From: an uncultured Lachnospiraceae bacterium
GTDB lineage: Bacteria; Bacillota; Clostridia; Lachnospirales; Lachnospiraceae
Direction of reading: 5' to 3'
NCBI GenBank assembly: GCA_934351925.1
Contig: CAKRJT010000012.1
Span: forward strand, 27,441-91,440
DNA: 64,000 nucleotides
The position numbers and the translations under genes were made by a program. Within the stretch, counting starts at the first letter, position 1. Every line of letters starts with the position of its first letter. Of this stretch, positions 8,765 through 16,924 are shown piece by piece. The notes under the pieces are model-generated. The model had not been told where the DNA came from, ran no database searches, and worked only from the letters and a program-made list of their open reading frames with translations.

Positions 8765-10237
8765 TTATCTTCCAAGCGCCTTTTCAAGCTCCCTAATCAC
8801 AATCTTCAGCGCTTTTATCCTCGCATAATACTTATTATTCGACTCTAAGATATACCAAGGTGCAAAGTCGGTGCTGGTTTTCTGTATCATCTCATCAACC
8901 GCGTCCTCGTACAAATCCCACTTTTCGCGGTTGCGCCAATCCTCGTCGGTAATCTTCCAGCGCTTCTCAGGGGTGTTCTCCCTGTCCCTGAAACGCTCAA
9001 GCTGGGTATCCTTGTCAATCTGTACCCAGAACTTTATAATGACTGCACCCCAGTCTTTTAACTCACGCTCAAACTCATTTATCTCATTGTAGGCGCGCTG
9101 CCAGTCGTTCTTGCTGCAAAAGCCCTCAAGTCTCTCGACCATGACCCTCCCGTACCATGTCCTGTCAAAGATAGCTATATGCCCGGTCTTAGGCAGTCTC
9201 GTCCAGAAACGCCACAGATAGTGTCTCGACTTCTCGTGCGGCTCAGGACTCGCTATAGGGTGCACATCATATCCTCTCGGGTCGAGCGCCCCGGCAATTC
9301 TCTTTATGTTTCCGCCCTTGCCCGCTGCGTCCCAGCCCTCATATGCTATGACAACAGGTATCTTTTTGCGGTAGAGTTCATTGTGAAGCTTAGCAAGCTT
9401 CTTCTGACACTTTGCAAGCTCCCTGCGGTACTCATTTATATCCATCTCCTTGTCGAGCACGATCTCCGACAGCAGAGGCATACTCTTAAGCTTGAACGTG
9501 TTCTCAGGTATAACCGCCTCCTGTGCTCCCGCCTCAAGTCTCTCGTCAATCTCCTCAAGCATAATCGACATAAGCTCGAGCTGCGCCCATTTCTGGTGCT
9601 TGGCATCTATGATATGCCAAGGCGTTCTGCTCTCCTGCGAGCACTGCATGAACTCGTCATACTGCTTAAAGCACTTCTCATAGTTCTTGTTCTGCCACTT
9701 ATCCTTATCGGTCACTCTCCAGCTCGTGTTCTTGTCCTCGAGAAGCACGTCCATGCGCTTTCTCTGTTCCTTCTTGCTTATATGGAAAAAGAATTTGAGC
9801 AGAAGATAGCCGTTGTCAACAAGCTGTCTCTCAAAGCACTCCACGGAGCGGCAGCCTCTCTTGTACTCTTCCCGGGATATTTCTTCCTTTAAAAATGCTG
9901 TATTGAGCTCGTCCATCCAGCTTCCCTCTAAGAACATGAGCTTGCCTGCCTCAGGTATCTGTGAAAAATACTTGTACATGAACGGTCGTCGAAGCTCATC
10001 CTCCGATGGTCTGTCCATTGTTCTCACATCAAAAAACCGTGGGTCGAGCTCCTTTATAACCTTTCCAAGCACACTTCCCTTGCCAGCCGCGTCCCAGCCT
10101 TCCAAAACGACCATCACGGGAATCTTTTTCTCCTTAACCTGTATCTGTATCTCACTTAATCTCTTTCTGACTGCCTCAATACCCTCATTTATCTCAGCAT
10201 CATCAGGTCTTTCCGGTTTAATCCACTTATCAAGCAT
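8765..10237 (-). CDS. Polyphosphate kinase 2, two-domain (polyphosphate:AMP phosphotransferase type)
   Basis: Transfers phosphate between polyphosphate and nucleotides. 490 residues with two PPK2 domains in tandem, each with a Walker-A-like EGWDAAGKG (first near residue 55, second near 300). The second is followed by the family motifs DPRGYDVHPI, RFWTRLP and FDRTWYGR. In the first domain the equivalent lid motif reads LEGSWMDEL, so it is diverged. Two-domain PPK2 enzymes (class II) usually convert AMP to ADP, and normally the second domain is the active one. The start at 10237 was chosen because GGAGG lies six bases upstream; a GTG at 10258 also keeps the frame open. It stands between ecfT and truA, an unusual place. 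Confidence 0.9.
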   Translation of the reverse strand: MLDKWIKPERPDDAEINEGIEAVRKRLSEIQIQVKEKKIPVMVVLEGWDAAGKGSVLGKVIKELDPRFFDVRTMDRPSEDELRRPFMYKYFSQIPEAGKLMFLEGSWMDELNTAFLKEEISREEYKRGCRSVECFERQLVDNGYLLLKFFFHISKKEQRKRMDVLLEDKNTSWRVTDKDKWQNKNYEKCFKQYDEFMQCSQESRTPWHIIDAKHQKWAQLELMSIMLEEIDERLEAGAQEAVIPENTFKLKSMPLLSEIVLDKEMDINEYRRELAKCQKKLAKLHNELYRKKIPVVIAYEGWDAAGKGGNIKRIAGALDPRGYDVHPIASPEPHEKSRHYLWRFWTRLPKTGHIAIFDRTWYGRVMVERLEGFCSKNDWQRAYNEINEFERELKDWGAVIIKFWVQIDKDTQLERFRDRENTPEKRWKITDEDWRNREKWDLYEDAVDEMIQKTSTDFAPWYILESNNKYYARIKALKIVIRELEKALGR

Positions 10238-10367
10238 ATTCACCCTCCGTTCTGCCACTACAGGCTCCCCGACGCTGTCACATGGTAATCAGCCGGACTC
10301 TCCGCGTTACAAGACAGCATAGGCATTTCCGATTGTTGTTACATGCATATTTTACCACACAGACGGT

Positions 10368-11171
10368 CTAAACAAAACATATTTTTAATGTAATCATAAC
10401 TCCCAGATATGCAATTATCACTGCATACGCTGCAGCATCCGCCTTCCTATACTTGAGCGGCTTCATCTTCGTTCTCCCCTCGCCGCCTCTGTAACACTTC
10501 GCCTCCATGGCTGTCGCTAAATCGTAAGCACGCCTTATCGCCGATATGAATAACGGGACAAGAAGCGGAACCATTGCCTTCGCCTTCTTGACAATTCCAC
10601 CCGTCTCGAAATCGGCTCCTCTCGCCTGCTGTGCCTTCATAATCTTGTCCGTCTCATCAATGAGAATAGGTATAAATCTGAGCGCTATCGACATCATCAT
10701 GGATATCTCATGTACAGGTACTCTTATGACCTTCAAAAAACCAAGACTCTTCTCGAGACCGTCCGTAAGGTCATTCGGTGTGGTTGTCAGGGTCATAAGA
10801 GATGAGCCCATAATGAGAAATACCAGCCTCACCGCCATCGCCGTCGCTATATATATTCCCTCTTTTGTTATCTTTATCTTCCATATCTGAAAGATAACCT
10901 CGCCGTCCGTCAGGAAAATATTAAATATAACGCTGAACAGAAGCAGCATGAAAACCGCCTTTAGTCCCCTTAAAATAAACTTTACCGGAACCTTGGACAT
11001 TCTGATACATGCAAACAGGAATAACCCTGCTGTGGCATATATAAGAATATGCTGCCCCAAAAACAGCGATATAATGTATATAAGTGTCCAGAACAGCTTA
11101 ACTCTCGGGTCAAGCTTATGAATAGCTGAGTTTGACGGATAGTACTGTCCTATTGTTATGTCCCTTAACAT
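10368..11171 (-). CDS. ecfT: ECF transporter transmembrane component
   Basis: Membrane scaffold of energy-coupling-factor importers. It couples the two ATPases to exchangeable vitamin-binding S components, none of which is in the window. 267 residues with about five hydrophobic segments, and the coupling-helix Ala-Arg-Gly motif in KAQQARGADFE plus a second, weaker one (MEAKCYRGGE). Its start codon immediately follows the ecfA2 stop with no gap, so the genes are translationally coupled. It is part of the conserved rplQ-ecfA1-ecfA2-ecfT block. Confidence 0.96.
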   Translation of the reverse strand: MLRDITIGQYYPSNSAIHKLDPRVKLFWTLIYIISLFLGQHILIYATAGLFLFACIRMSKVPVKFILRGLKAVFMLLLFSVIFNIFLTDGEVIFQIWKIKITKEGIYIATAMAVRLVFLIMGSSLMTLTTTPNDLTDGLEKSLGFLKVIRVPVHEISMMMSIALRFIPILIDETDKIMKAQQARGADFETGGIVKKAKAMVPLLVPLFISAIRRAYDLATAMEAKCYRGGEGRTKMKPLKYRKADAAAYAVIIAYLGVMITLKICFV

Positions 11172-12023
11172 TTAATAACCTCCAAGTGCCTTCTTTACGG
11201 TGGCGGCTGCCTCCTCCATCGTGATTGCGTCCGTATCTACATCCAGTCCCTTTTCCTTCAGAGCGTTCAGTATATATGTGAGCTGCGGCGCTGCAAGTCC
11301 CATACCCTCAAGCTCCTTATAGTTCCTGAACACTTTTTTCGGCGTGTCATCATACATAACCTTTCCATGGTCAAGCACAATCAGTCTGCCGACATACTTT
11401 GCCACGTCCTCCATGCTGTGTGACACGAGTATTACCGTGATGTTCGTCTCATCATGGAGCTTTTTTATCTGCCCTAAGATCTCGTCCCTGCCTTTAGGAT
11501 CAAGTCCGGCCGTCGGCTCATCAAGAATGAGCACCTCCGGCTTCATGGCAAGCACGCCCGCAATCGCAGCCCTTCTCTTCTGTCCTCCCGACAGCTCAAA
11601 CGGCGAATTATAAAACAATTCCTTCGGAAATCCCACCATCTCGAGCGCCTGAAACGCCCTTAGCTCCACTTCTTTCTTATCCAGCCCAAGATTCTTCGGT
11701 CCAAAGCATACATCAGTAAACACATCACTTTCAAACAACTGATGCTCCGGGTACTGGAATACCAGCCCCACCTTGCTCCTGAGATTTTTCATAACGAAGC
11801 CCTTATCGTAGATGTCCTGACCGTCGTAATATATGCTGCCGCTCGTCGCCCGTAAAAGTCCGTTAAGATGCTGTGTCAGTGTGGATTTACCCGAACCTGT
11901 GTGCCCGATAAGACCGATAAATTCGCCCTTGTCTATCGTCAGGCTCACACCGTCAAGCGCCTTCTTCTCGAAGCCGCTTCCCTCGCTGTATACATAATTC
12001 ACCTTATCAAGTATGATTAACAT
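11172..12023 (-). CDS. ecfA2: ECF transporter ATPase, A2 type
   Basis: ATP-binding subunit of the group II ECF importer, acting as a heterodimer with EcfA1 at the inner face of the membrane. 283 residues. Walker A GHTGSGKST, Q-loop FQYPEHQLFES, signature LSGGQKRR, Walker B VLILDEPTAGLD and the switch histidine VSHSMED are all intact. It lies 49 bases downstream of ecfA1 and abuts ecfT. Confidence 0.96.
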   Translation of the reverse strand: MLIILDKVNYVYSEGSGFEKKALDGVSLTIDKGEFIGLIGHTGSGKSTLTQHLNGLLRATSGSIYYDGQDIYDKGFVMKNLRSKVGLVFQYPEHQLFESDVFTDVCFGPKNLGLDKKEVELRAFQALEMVGFPKELFYNSPFELSGGQKRRAAIAGVLAMKPEVLILDEPTAGLDPKGRDEILGQIKKLHDETNITVILVSHSMEDVAKYVGRLIVLDHGKVMYDDTPKKVFRNYKELEGMGLAAPQLTYILNALKEKGLDVDTDAITMEEAAATVKKALGGY

Positions 12024-12072
12024 GAATTTCTCCTCTATATTATGATATGAGAGCCAAACGGTATTTTGCCCC

Positions 12073-12933
12073 TCATTTATTTCCTCTTATTCTCATAAGC
12101 TCCTGCGTAAATTCCTGTATCGTAAGAATACCTCTCTTCATCGGTATTCCCGCCTTCTCAAGCTCAAATGCAAGCTCAGTTGTGTGAGGCACGTCAAGCC
12201 TTAATGCCTTTAGCTGCTCCACCTTTGAAAAGACCTCCCTAGGTGTTCCGCTCATCACAACCTTGCCCTCGTCCATGACAAACACCTTGTCCGCACCGAT
12301 TACCTCATCCATATAGTGCGTTATAAGTATTACCGTAACATGCTCCTCCCTGTTGAGCTTGGTTATCGTCGCGAGAACCTCCTTGCGCCCGTTAGGGTCG
12401 AGCATCGCCGTAGGCTCGTCGAGCACAATGCACTTAGGCTTCATGGCTAGTATACCTGCTATGGCTACTCTCTGTTTCTGTCCTCCCGAGAGCTTATTGG
12501 GCGAATGATGACGGTATTCCGTCATTCCCACTGCCTCGAGCGAGGCATCGACACGTTCCCATATCTCCTGTGTCGGCACACCGAGGTTCTCCGGTCCGAA
12601 ACCGACATCCTCCTCGACTATCGTTCCGATAATCTGATTATCCGGATTCTGAAACACCATTCCTGCCGTCTGTCGTATGTCCCACAGCTTATCAGCATCC
12701 TTCGTGTCCATTCCATCTACCCATATGCTGCCCTCAGTAGGTGAAAGAAGTGCATTTATATGCTTCGCAAATGTAGATTTTCCTGAACCATTATGCCCTA
12801 ATATTGCGATAAACTGTCCCTGTTCTATATCAAGAGAAACATGGTCAACCGCTGTTTTCACGTTCTCAATATTGTCTTCGTCATCTCTTATTATATATTC
12901 AAATGTAAGGTCTTTAGCCTGTACAATATTCAT
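12073..12933 (-). CDS. ecfA1: ECF transporter ATPase, A1 type
   Basis: Partner ATPase of EcfA2. 286 residues. Walker A GHNGSGKST, Q-loop FQNPDNQIIG, signature LSGGQKQR, Walker B CIVLDEPTAMLD and switch ITHYMDE are intact. It is the first gene after rplQ, separated from it by a terminator (13016-13045) and a 10-bp hairpin in its own leader (12962-12999). The ribosome site GCGGAGG sits in a small CGCG-loop-CGCG fold just before the start, which may moderate translation. Confidence 0.96.
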   Translation of the reverse strand: MNIVQAKDLTFEYIIRDDEDNIENVKTAVDHVSLDIEQGQFIAILGHNGSGKSTFAKHINALLSPTEGSIWVDGMDTKDADKLWDIRQTAGMVFQNPDNQIIGTIVEEDVGFGPENLGVPTQEIWERVDASLEAVGMTEYRHHSPNKLSGGQKQRVAIAGILAMKPKCIVLDEPTAMLDPNGRKEVLATITKLNREEHVTVILITHYMDEVIGADKVFVMDEGKVVMSGTPREVFSKVEQLKALRLDVPHTTELAFELEKAGIPMKRGILTIQEFTQELMRIRGNK

Positions 12934-12961
12934 GTATTTAACCTCCGCGTTAAAGCGCGCA

Positions 12962-12999
12962 CTGTTGCAGACCTCTACATACTAAATAATCTGCAACAG
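12962..12999 (-). other. Hairpin in the ecfA1 leader
   Basis: A perfect 10-bp stem (CTGTTGCAGA with TCTGCAACAG, 18-nt loop) between the rplQ terminator and ecfA1, with no T run. A regulatory role is possible but unproven. I see no convincing promoter in the short gap. Confidence 0.5.
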
Positions 13000-13015
13000 C
13001 AACATCTCAATTCAG

Positions 13016-13045
13016 AAAAAGCGAATGCTGCGTAGCAACATTCGC
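13016..13045 (-). terminator. Intrinsic terminator after rplQ
   Basis: An 11-bp stem (GCGAATGTTGC with GCAGCATTCGC, one G-U) and a 3-nt loop followed by five T on the minus strand. It marks the end of the alpha operon before ecfA1. Confidence 0.85.
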
Positions 13046-13066
13046 TTCCTGTTCGTTTAATATAGC

Positions 13067-13603
13067 TTATACTAACTCGATTACTACTTCCATAGCAGCA
13101 TCGCCCTTACGAGGTCCGATCTTTACGATTCTTGTATAACCACCGTTGCGGGACTCATACTTAGGAGCGATTTCATCAAATAACTTAGCAACTAAATCAA
13201 CTTCCTTAGTATTCTTCTTTCTTCCTGCAGCCTCTGCAGGAACCTCTGTTACGGAGTAGAGAACCTTGTTCATCTGCTTTCTGGCATGAAGTCTTGAAGG
13301 CATATCCTTCTTAATCTTCTTCTCAACTGTATCATATACAGTCTTCTTCTTGCCATCAACAACTTCCTTAACTCTCTTGCCTTCGCTGTCCTTGCGGGCA
13401 ACCTTAGCCTGAACTGTTACTTCCTCGAAGTTATCCTTCTCCTTTACAGCCATAGCGATAAGTCCCTCTGCAACCTTGCGGATTTCCTTAGCCTTAGCCT
13501 CTGTTGTAACAATCTTTCCGTTATATAATAAAGCTGTAACCTGATTTCTGATTAAAGCCTTTCTCTGGCTTGATGTTCTTCCAAGCTTTCTATACTTTGC
13601 CAT
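13067..13603 (-). CDS. rplQ: 50S ribosomal protein L17 (bL17) with an internal insertion
   Basis: Large-subunit protein near the exit tunnel. The N terminus (KLGRTSSQRKALIRNQ) and C terminus (KLFDEIAPKYESRNGGYTRIVKIGPRKGDAAMEVVIELV) match the family. At 178 residues it is roughly 60 longer than the usual 115-125. The extra, lysine-rich sequence lies mainly between about residues 60 and 125. It starts 135 bases after rpoA, and a hairpin lies between them. Confidence 0.96.
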   Translation of the reverse strand: MAKYRKLGRTSSQRKALIRNQVTALLYNGKIVTTEAKAKEIRKVAEGLIAMAVKEKDNFEEVTVQAKVARKDSEGKRVKEVVDGKKKTVYDTVEKKIKKDMPSRLHARKQMNKVLYSVTEVPAEAAGRKKNTKEVDLVAKLFDEIAPKYESRNGGYTRIVKIGPRKGDAAMEVVIELV

Positions 13604-13688
13604 TATAATTTTTCCTCTCTTTCATGGTGCATCCGGCCACGCACTTTGGACTTACTTACCGAATGTAAATTAGTTCCACATAGAGAAA

Positions 13689-13724
13689 ATTATTAGCGTA
13701 CACTTTGGATTTACCGCTAATAAT
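13689..13724 (-). other. Hairpin with T-rich tail between rpoA and rplQ
   Basis: A perfect 10-bp stem (ATTATTAGCG with CGCTAATAAT) followed on the minus strand by TTTTCTC. It could be a weak internal terminator or a stability element that sets the rpoA to rplQ ratio. Confidence 0.5.
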
Positions 13725-13738
13725 TATCTATTTATGCT

Positions 13739-14701
13739 TTATTCTTCGGATGGATTAAGCTGAAGTCCAAGTTCCTTTAACTTAGCCAATACTTCCTCTA
13801 ATGACTTACGTCCGAGGTTTCTCACCTTCATCATATCCTCTGAAGTTCTGTTACACAATTCTTCAACTGTGTTGATACCGGCTCTCTTTAAGCAGTTGTA
13901 TGAACGAACCGATAACTCGAGCTCGTCAATGCTCATCTCAAGAACCTTCTCCTTCTCATCGTCTTCCTTCTCTACCATGACATCAATCTTCTTGGCATTC
14001 TCGGATAAATCGATGAATAAGCTGAGATGCTCACTGAGTACCTTTGCTGCAAGGCTGACAGCCTCGTCCGGTGCAAGAGTACCGTTAGTAAATACATCCA
14101 AGGTAAGCTTATCATAGTCAGTAATCTGACCTACACGAGTATTTTCAACCGCTAAATTAACTCTCTCAACAGGTGTGTAGATGGAGTCAATGGCAAGTGT
14201 GCCGATTGGCTGATCCTCGCTCTTATTTTTCTCTGAGCTGACATAGCCTCTGCCCTTAGTAATTGTAAGCTCCATGAAAAGCTTGCAGTCAGGACCGCCA
14301 TTAAGTGTGGCAATTTTAAGGTCAGGATTAAGTATTTCAATGTCTGAGTCAACCTGAATATCAGATGCTCTTACAACACCTTCTCTTCCATCGCATTCGA
14401 TGTAAGCAATCTTAGGCTCATTCGTCTCACTGTTGTTCTTGATAGCGAGCTTCTTGATGTTCATGATAATCTCAGTAACGTCTTCCTTAACACCCGGAAT
14501 AGGACTGAACTCATGTAACACGCCTTCAATCTTAACCTGGCTTACTGCAGCACCCGGCAATGAAGAAAGCATAATTCTTCTAAGTGAGTTGCCCAGTGTT
14601 GTACCGTAGCCTCTTTCAAGTGGTTCAACGACAAATCTTCCATACTTCTTGTCTTCAGACATCTCTGCAATTTCAATTTTTGGTATTTTAAAATCGAACA
14701 C
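13739..14701 (-). CDS. rpoA: RNA polymerase alpha subunit
   Basis: Assembles RNA polymerase and contacts upstream promoter DNA and activators. 320 residues. N-terminal dimerization domain (FVVEPLERGYGTTLGNSLRRIMLSSLPG), a linker rich in Glu/Lys near residue 235, and the C-terminal domain with the helix-hairpin-helix LSVRSYNCLKRAGINTVEEL and RNLGRKSLEEV. Placed as usual between rpsD and rplQ. Confidence 0.99.
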   Translation of the reverse strand: MFDFKIPKIEIAEMSEDKKYGRFVVEPLERGYGTTLGNSLRRIMLSSLPGAAVSQVKIEGVLHEFSPIPGVKEDVTEIIMNIKKLAIKNNSETNEPKIAYIECDGREGVVRASDIQVDSDIEILNPDLKIATLNGGPDCKLFMELTITKGRGYVSSEKNKSEDQPIGTLAIDSIYTPVERVNLAVENTRVGQITDYDKLTLDVFTNGTLAPDEAVSLAAKVLSEHLSLFIDLSENAKKIDVMVEKEDDEKEKVLEMSIDELELSVRSYNCLKRAGINTVEELCNRTSEDMMKVRNLGRKSLEEVLAKLKELGLQLNPSEE

Positions 14702-14758
14702 TGAAAAGCCCCTCCTTTTGGGTTATATTATGTGTGAGGGCGTTATACGGCCTAATTA

Positions 14759-15352
14759 TTACTTAGAGTATAACTCGACTATAAGCATCTCATCAACAGG
14801 AACATCAATAACCTCTCTTGTAGGAAGGTTCTTAACTGCACCCTTTAAATTCTCTGAGTCAGCCTCAAGCCACTCCGGAACTACTCTTCCGGCAGTTGCA
14901 TCAAGGATATCCTTATATCTCTGAGAAGACTTGTTCTTTTCCTTGATTTCGATTGTATCGCCTGCCTTAACTAAGTAAGATGGGATATTTACAGCCTTAC
15001 CGTTTACAAGAACATGCTTGTGATCTACGATCTGTCTGGCTTCCTTTCTTGTTCTGGCAAAACCTAATCTGAAAATAATGTTGTCAAGTCTTGACTCAAG
15101 AATAACCATGAGGTTCTCACCTGTCTGGCCATTCATCTTCTCAGCCTTCTCGAAGTAGTTACGGAAAGGCTTCTCTAATACGCCATAGATGAACTTAGCC
15201 TTCTGCTTCTCTCTGAGCTGGAGACCATACTCGCTCACCTTCTTGTTGGCTCTCTTTAACTGTCTGTTTGATTTCTTATCTATTCCTAAATAAATTGGAT
15301 CTAATCCAAGTGATCTGCATCTTTTAAGAACAGGAACTCTATTAATAGCCAT
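14759..15352 (-). CDS. rpsD: 30S ribosomal protein S4
   Basis: Primary 16S rRNA-binding protein (uS4), 197 residues with the S4 RNA-binding domain (ESRLDNIIFRLGFARTRKEARQIVDHKHVLVNG). Part of the alpha operon, 15 bases after rpsK. The zinc-knuckle cysteines found near the N terminus of some S4 versions are absent. In many bacteria S4 represses this operon by binding its leader. Confidence 0.98.
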   Translation of the reverse strand: MAINRVPVLKRCRSLGLDPIYLGIDKKSNRQLKRANKKVSEYGLQLREKQKAKFIYGVLEKPFRNYFEKAEKMNGQTGENLMVILESRLDNIIFRLGFARTRKEARQIVDHKHVLVNGKAVNIPSYLVKAGDTIEIKEKNKSSQRYKDILDATAGRVVPEWLEADSENLKGAVKNLPTREVIDVPVDEMLIVELYSK

Positions 15353-15367
15353 CTTTATTACCTCCTA

Positions 15368-15760
15368 TTAGACTCTTCTACGCTTTGGTGGACGGCATCC
15401 ATTGTGTGGAACTGGTGTAACGTCCTTAATGCTGGTAACCTCAAGACCACATGCCTGAAGAGCACGAATAGCTGCCTCACGACCTGCGCCAGGTCCCTTA
15501 ACCATAACGTCTACAGTCTTTAAACCGTGTACTAAAGCTGCCTTAGTAGCAGTTTCTGCTGCCATCTGAGCTGCATAAGGAGTAGATTTCTTTGAACCTC
15601 TAAATCCTAGACCACCGGCACTAGCCCATGATAAAGCGTTACCCTCTGTATCTGTAAGTGTAACGATTGTATTGTTGAATGAAGCCTGGATATGTGCCTG
15701 TCCGCGTTCAACGTTCTTCTTAACGCGCTTCTTTGTCACTTTCTTTGTAACCTTAGCCAT
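15368..15760 (-). CDS. rpsK: 30S ribosomal protein S11
   Basis: uS11, platform of the small subunit, 130 residues of normal length. Clear matches are HIQASFNNTIVTLTD, SAGGLGFRGSKKSTPYAAQ and the C-terminal TPVPHNGCRPPKRRRV. Sits 37 bases after rpsM. Confidence 0.98.
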   Translation of the reverse strand: MAKVTKKVTKKRVKKNVERGQAHIQASFNNTIVTLTDTEGNALSWASAGGLGFRGSKKSTPYAAQMAAETATKAALVHGLKTVDVMVKGPGAGREAAIRALQACGLEVTSIKDVTPVPHNGCRPPKRRRV

Positions 15761-15797
15761 TTTCTAAACTAACCTCCCTTATGGGTTCCCTTACGGG

Positions 15798-16169
15798 TTA
15801 TTTCTTCTTGTTTGCGATTGTTTTCTTAGGACCCTTGCGAGTTCTAGCGTTTGTCTTAGTCTTCTGTCCTCTAACCGGAAGACCCTTTCTGTGACGGATA
15901 CCTCTGTAGCATCCAATCTCCTGTAATCTCTTAATGTTGAGAGCTATCTCTCTTCTTAAATCACCTTCAACAGGTACTTCTAATGTCTCGATTGCCTTCT
16001 GGATTCTAGCAACCTCATCGTCTGTTAAATCCTTAACTCTGGTATCAGGGCTAACTCCTGCCTCGTTAAGAAGACGATTAGAAACAACGCGGCCGATACC
16101 GTAGATATAGGTAAGACCGATCTCAACTCGTTTTTCTCTTGGTAAATCAACACCAGCGATACGTGCCAT
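15798..16169 (-). CDS. rpsM: 30S ribosomal protein S13
   Basis: uS13, head of the small subunit, contacts the P-site tRNA. 123 residues. MARIAGVDLPREKRVEIGLTYIYGIG and the basic tail RGQKTKTNARTRKGPKKTIANKKK are typical. About 170 bases separate it from rpmJ; that gap holds a 7-bp hairpin (ACTTAAA with TTTAAGT, 16220-16238) and a short GC-rich palindrome, possibly an S4-type control region. Confidence 0.98.
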   Translation of the reverse strand: MARIAGVDLPREKRVEIGLTYIYGIGRVVSNRLLNEAGVSPDTRVKDLTDDEVARIQKAIETLEVPVEGDLRREIALNIKRLQEIGCYRGIRHRKGLPVRGQKTKTNARTRKGPKKTIANKKK

Positions 16170-16341
16170 GTGCTCTTACACCTCCATTGTTGTTTAACGT
16201 TAATGTTACATTGGGTATTACTTAAATTTATTTTAAGTGACAAACAACACCCCCGGGTGGTTCATCACTGCAGCCGCAAAATTCCGAAAGAGGATGAAAC
16301 AACGAATGTTACGCTGCGCGTGCCATTCTTATGTTGGTAAA

Positions 16342-16455
16342 TCAACCCTGCTTCTGCTTATGCTTTGGGTTCTCGCAGATTACCATAATATTTCCTTTTC
16401 TCTTGATGATCTTGCATTTCTCGCAAATAGGCTTAACTGATGATCTAACCTTCAT
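16342..16455 (-). CDS. rpmJ: 50S ribosomal protein L36
   Basis: bL36, 37 residues: begins MKVRSSVKPICEKCKIIKR and ends NPKHKQKQG. All four zinc ligands of the C+ form are present (Cys, Cys, Cys, His in CEKC, VICENPKH). The ribosome site AGGAGG lies seven bases before the ATG at 16455. First gene of the alpha operon, downstream of its own promoter (16616-16645). Confidence 0.97.
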   Translation of the reverse strand: MKVRSSVKPICEKCKIIKRKGNIMVICENPKHKQKQG

Positions 16456-16595
16456 GGTAAATCCTCCTTTCCATAAATGCACGCATAACCGTTTCGAAAC
16501 GACATTCTCCACAGTCACAACTATACTACTTATATATTTATATGGAAGTCCGTTGCTGCAACTCGTGGTGAACTTCCCTATAAACTAAATAACTG

Positions 16596-16632
16596 AAAAA
16601 AAACGTCCGTCCTATAATATAGCATAGGTCGG
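16596..16632 (-). terminator. Intrinsic terminator after infA, overlapping the rpmJ promoter
   Basis: On the minus strand CCGACCTAT pairs with ATAGGACGG (8 pairs, one A-A mismatch, 8-nt loop), followed by ACG and eight T (16596-16603). The loop and 3' arm contain the -10 box of the next promoter. Confidence 0.75.
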
Positions 16633-16645
16633 GTATAAATTGCAA
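16616..16645 (-). promoter_or_regulatory. Promoter of the rpmJ-rpsM-rpsK-rpsD-rpoA-rplQ operon
   Basis: Minus strand TTGCAA (16640-16645), 18-base spacer, TATATT (16616-16621), giving a leader of about 150 nt to rpmJ. Confidence 0.65.
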
Positions 16646-16659
16646 GCTTTTTTTCAAAA

Positions 16660-16878
16660 TTATTTATCACGCCAGATAATTCTTCCCTTTGTCAAATCAT
16701 ATGGGGATAACTCAATCGTTACCTTATCTCCCGGAAGAATTCTGATATAGTTCATACGAAGCTTACCACTGATATGTGCAAGCACCTGATGGCCATTCTC
16801 AAGCTCTACCTGGAACATTGCATTAGGAAGCTTCTCAACTACCTTACCTTCAATTTCAATTACATCTGACTTTGACAT
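16660..16878 (-). CDS. infA: Translation initiation factor IF-1
   Basis: Binds the 30S A site during initiation. 72 residues from the ATG at 16878 (MSKSDVIEIEGKVVEKLPNA), an OB-fold S1-like protein of normal length. The frame opens four codons earlier, but GAGGAG lies only before the inner ATG. Last gene of the spc operon, after map. Confidence 0.97.
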   Translation of the reverse strand: MSKSDVIEIEGKVVEKLPNAMFQVELENGHQVLAHISGKLRMNYIRILPGDKVTIELSPYDLTKGRIIWRDK

Positions 16879-16924
16879 GTCTCCTCGCATTCTGCCGCAG
16901 CGCGGCTATATACAACCTACAGTT

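Noticed and set aside
9179..9892. A 237-codon open frame on the plus strand
   Set aside because: Antisense to the polyphosphate kinase 2 gene, with no ribosome site and no family features.
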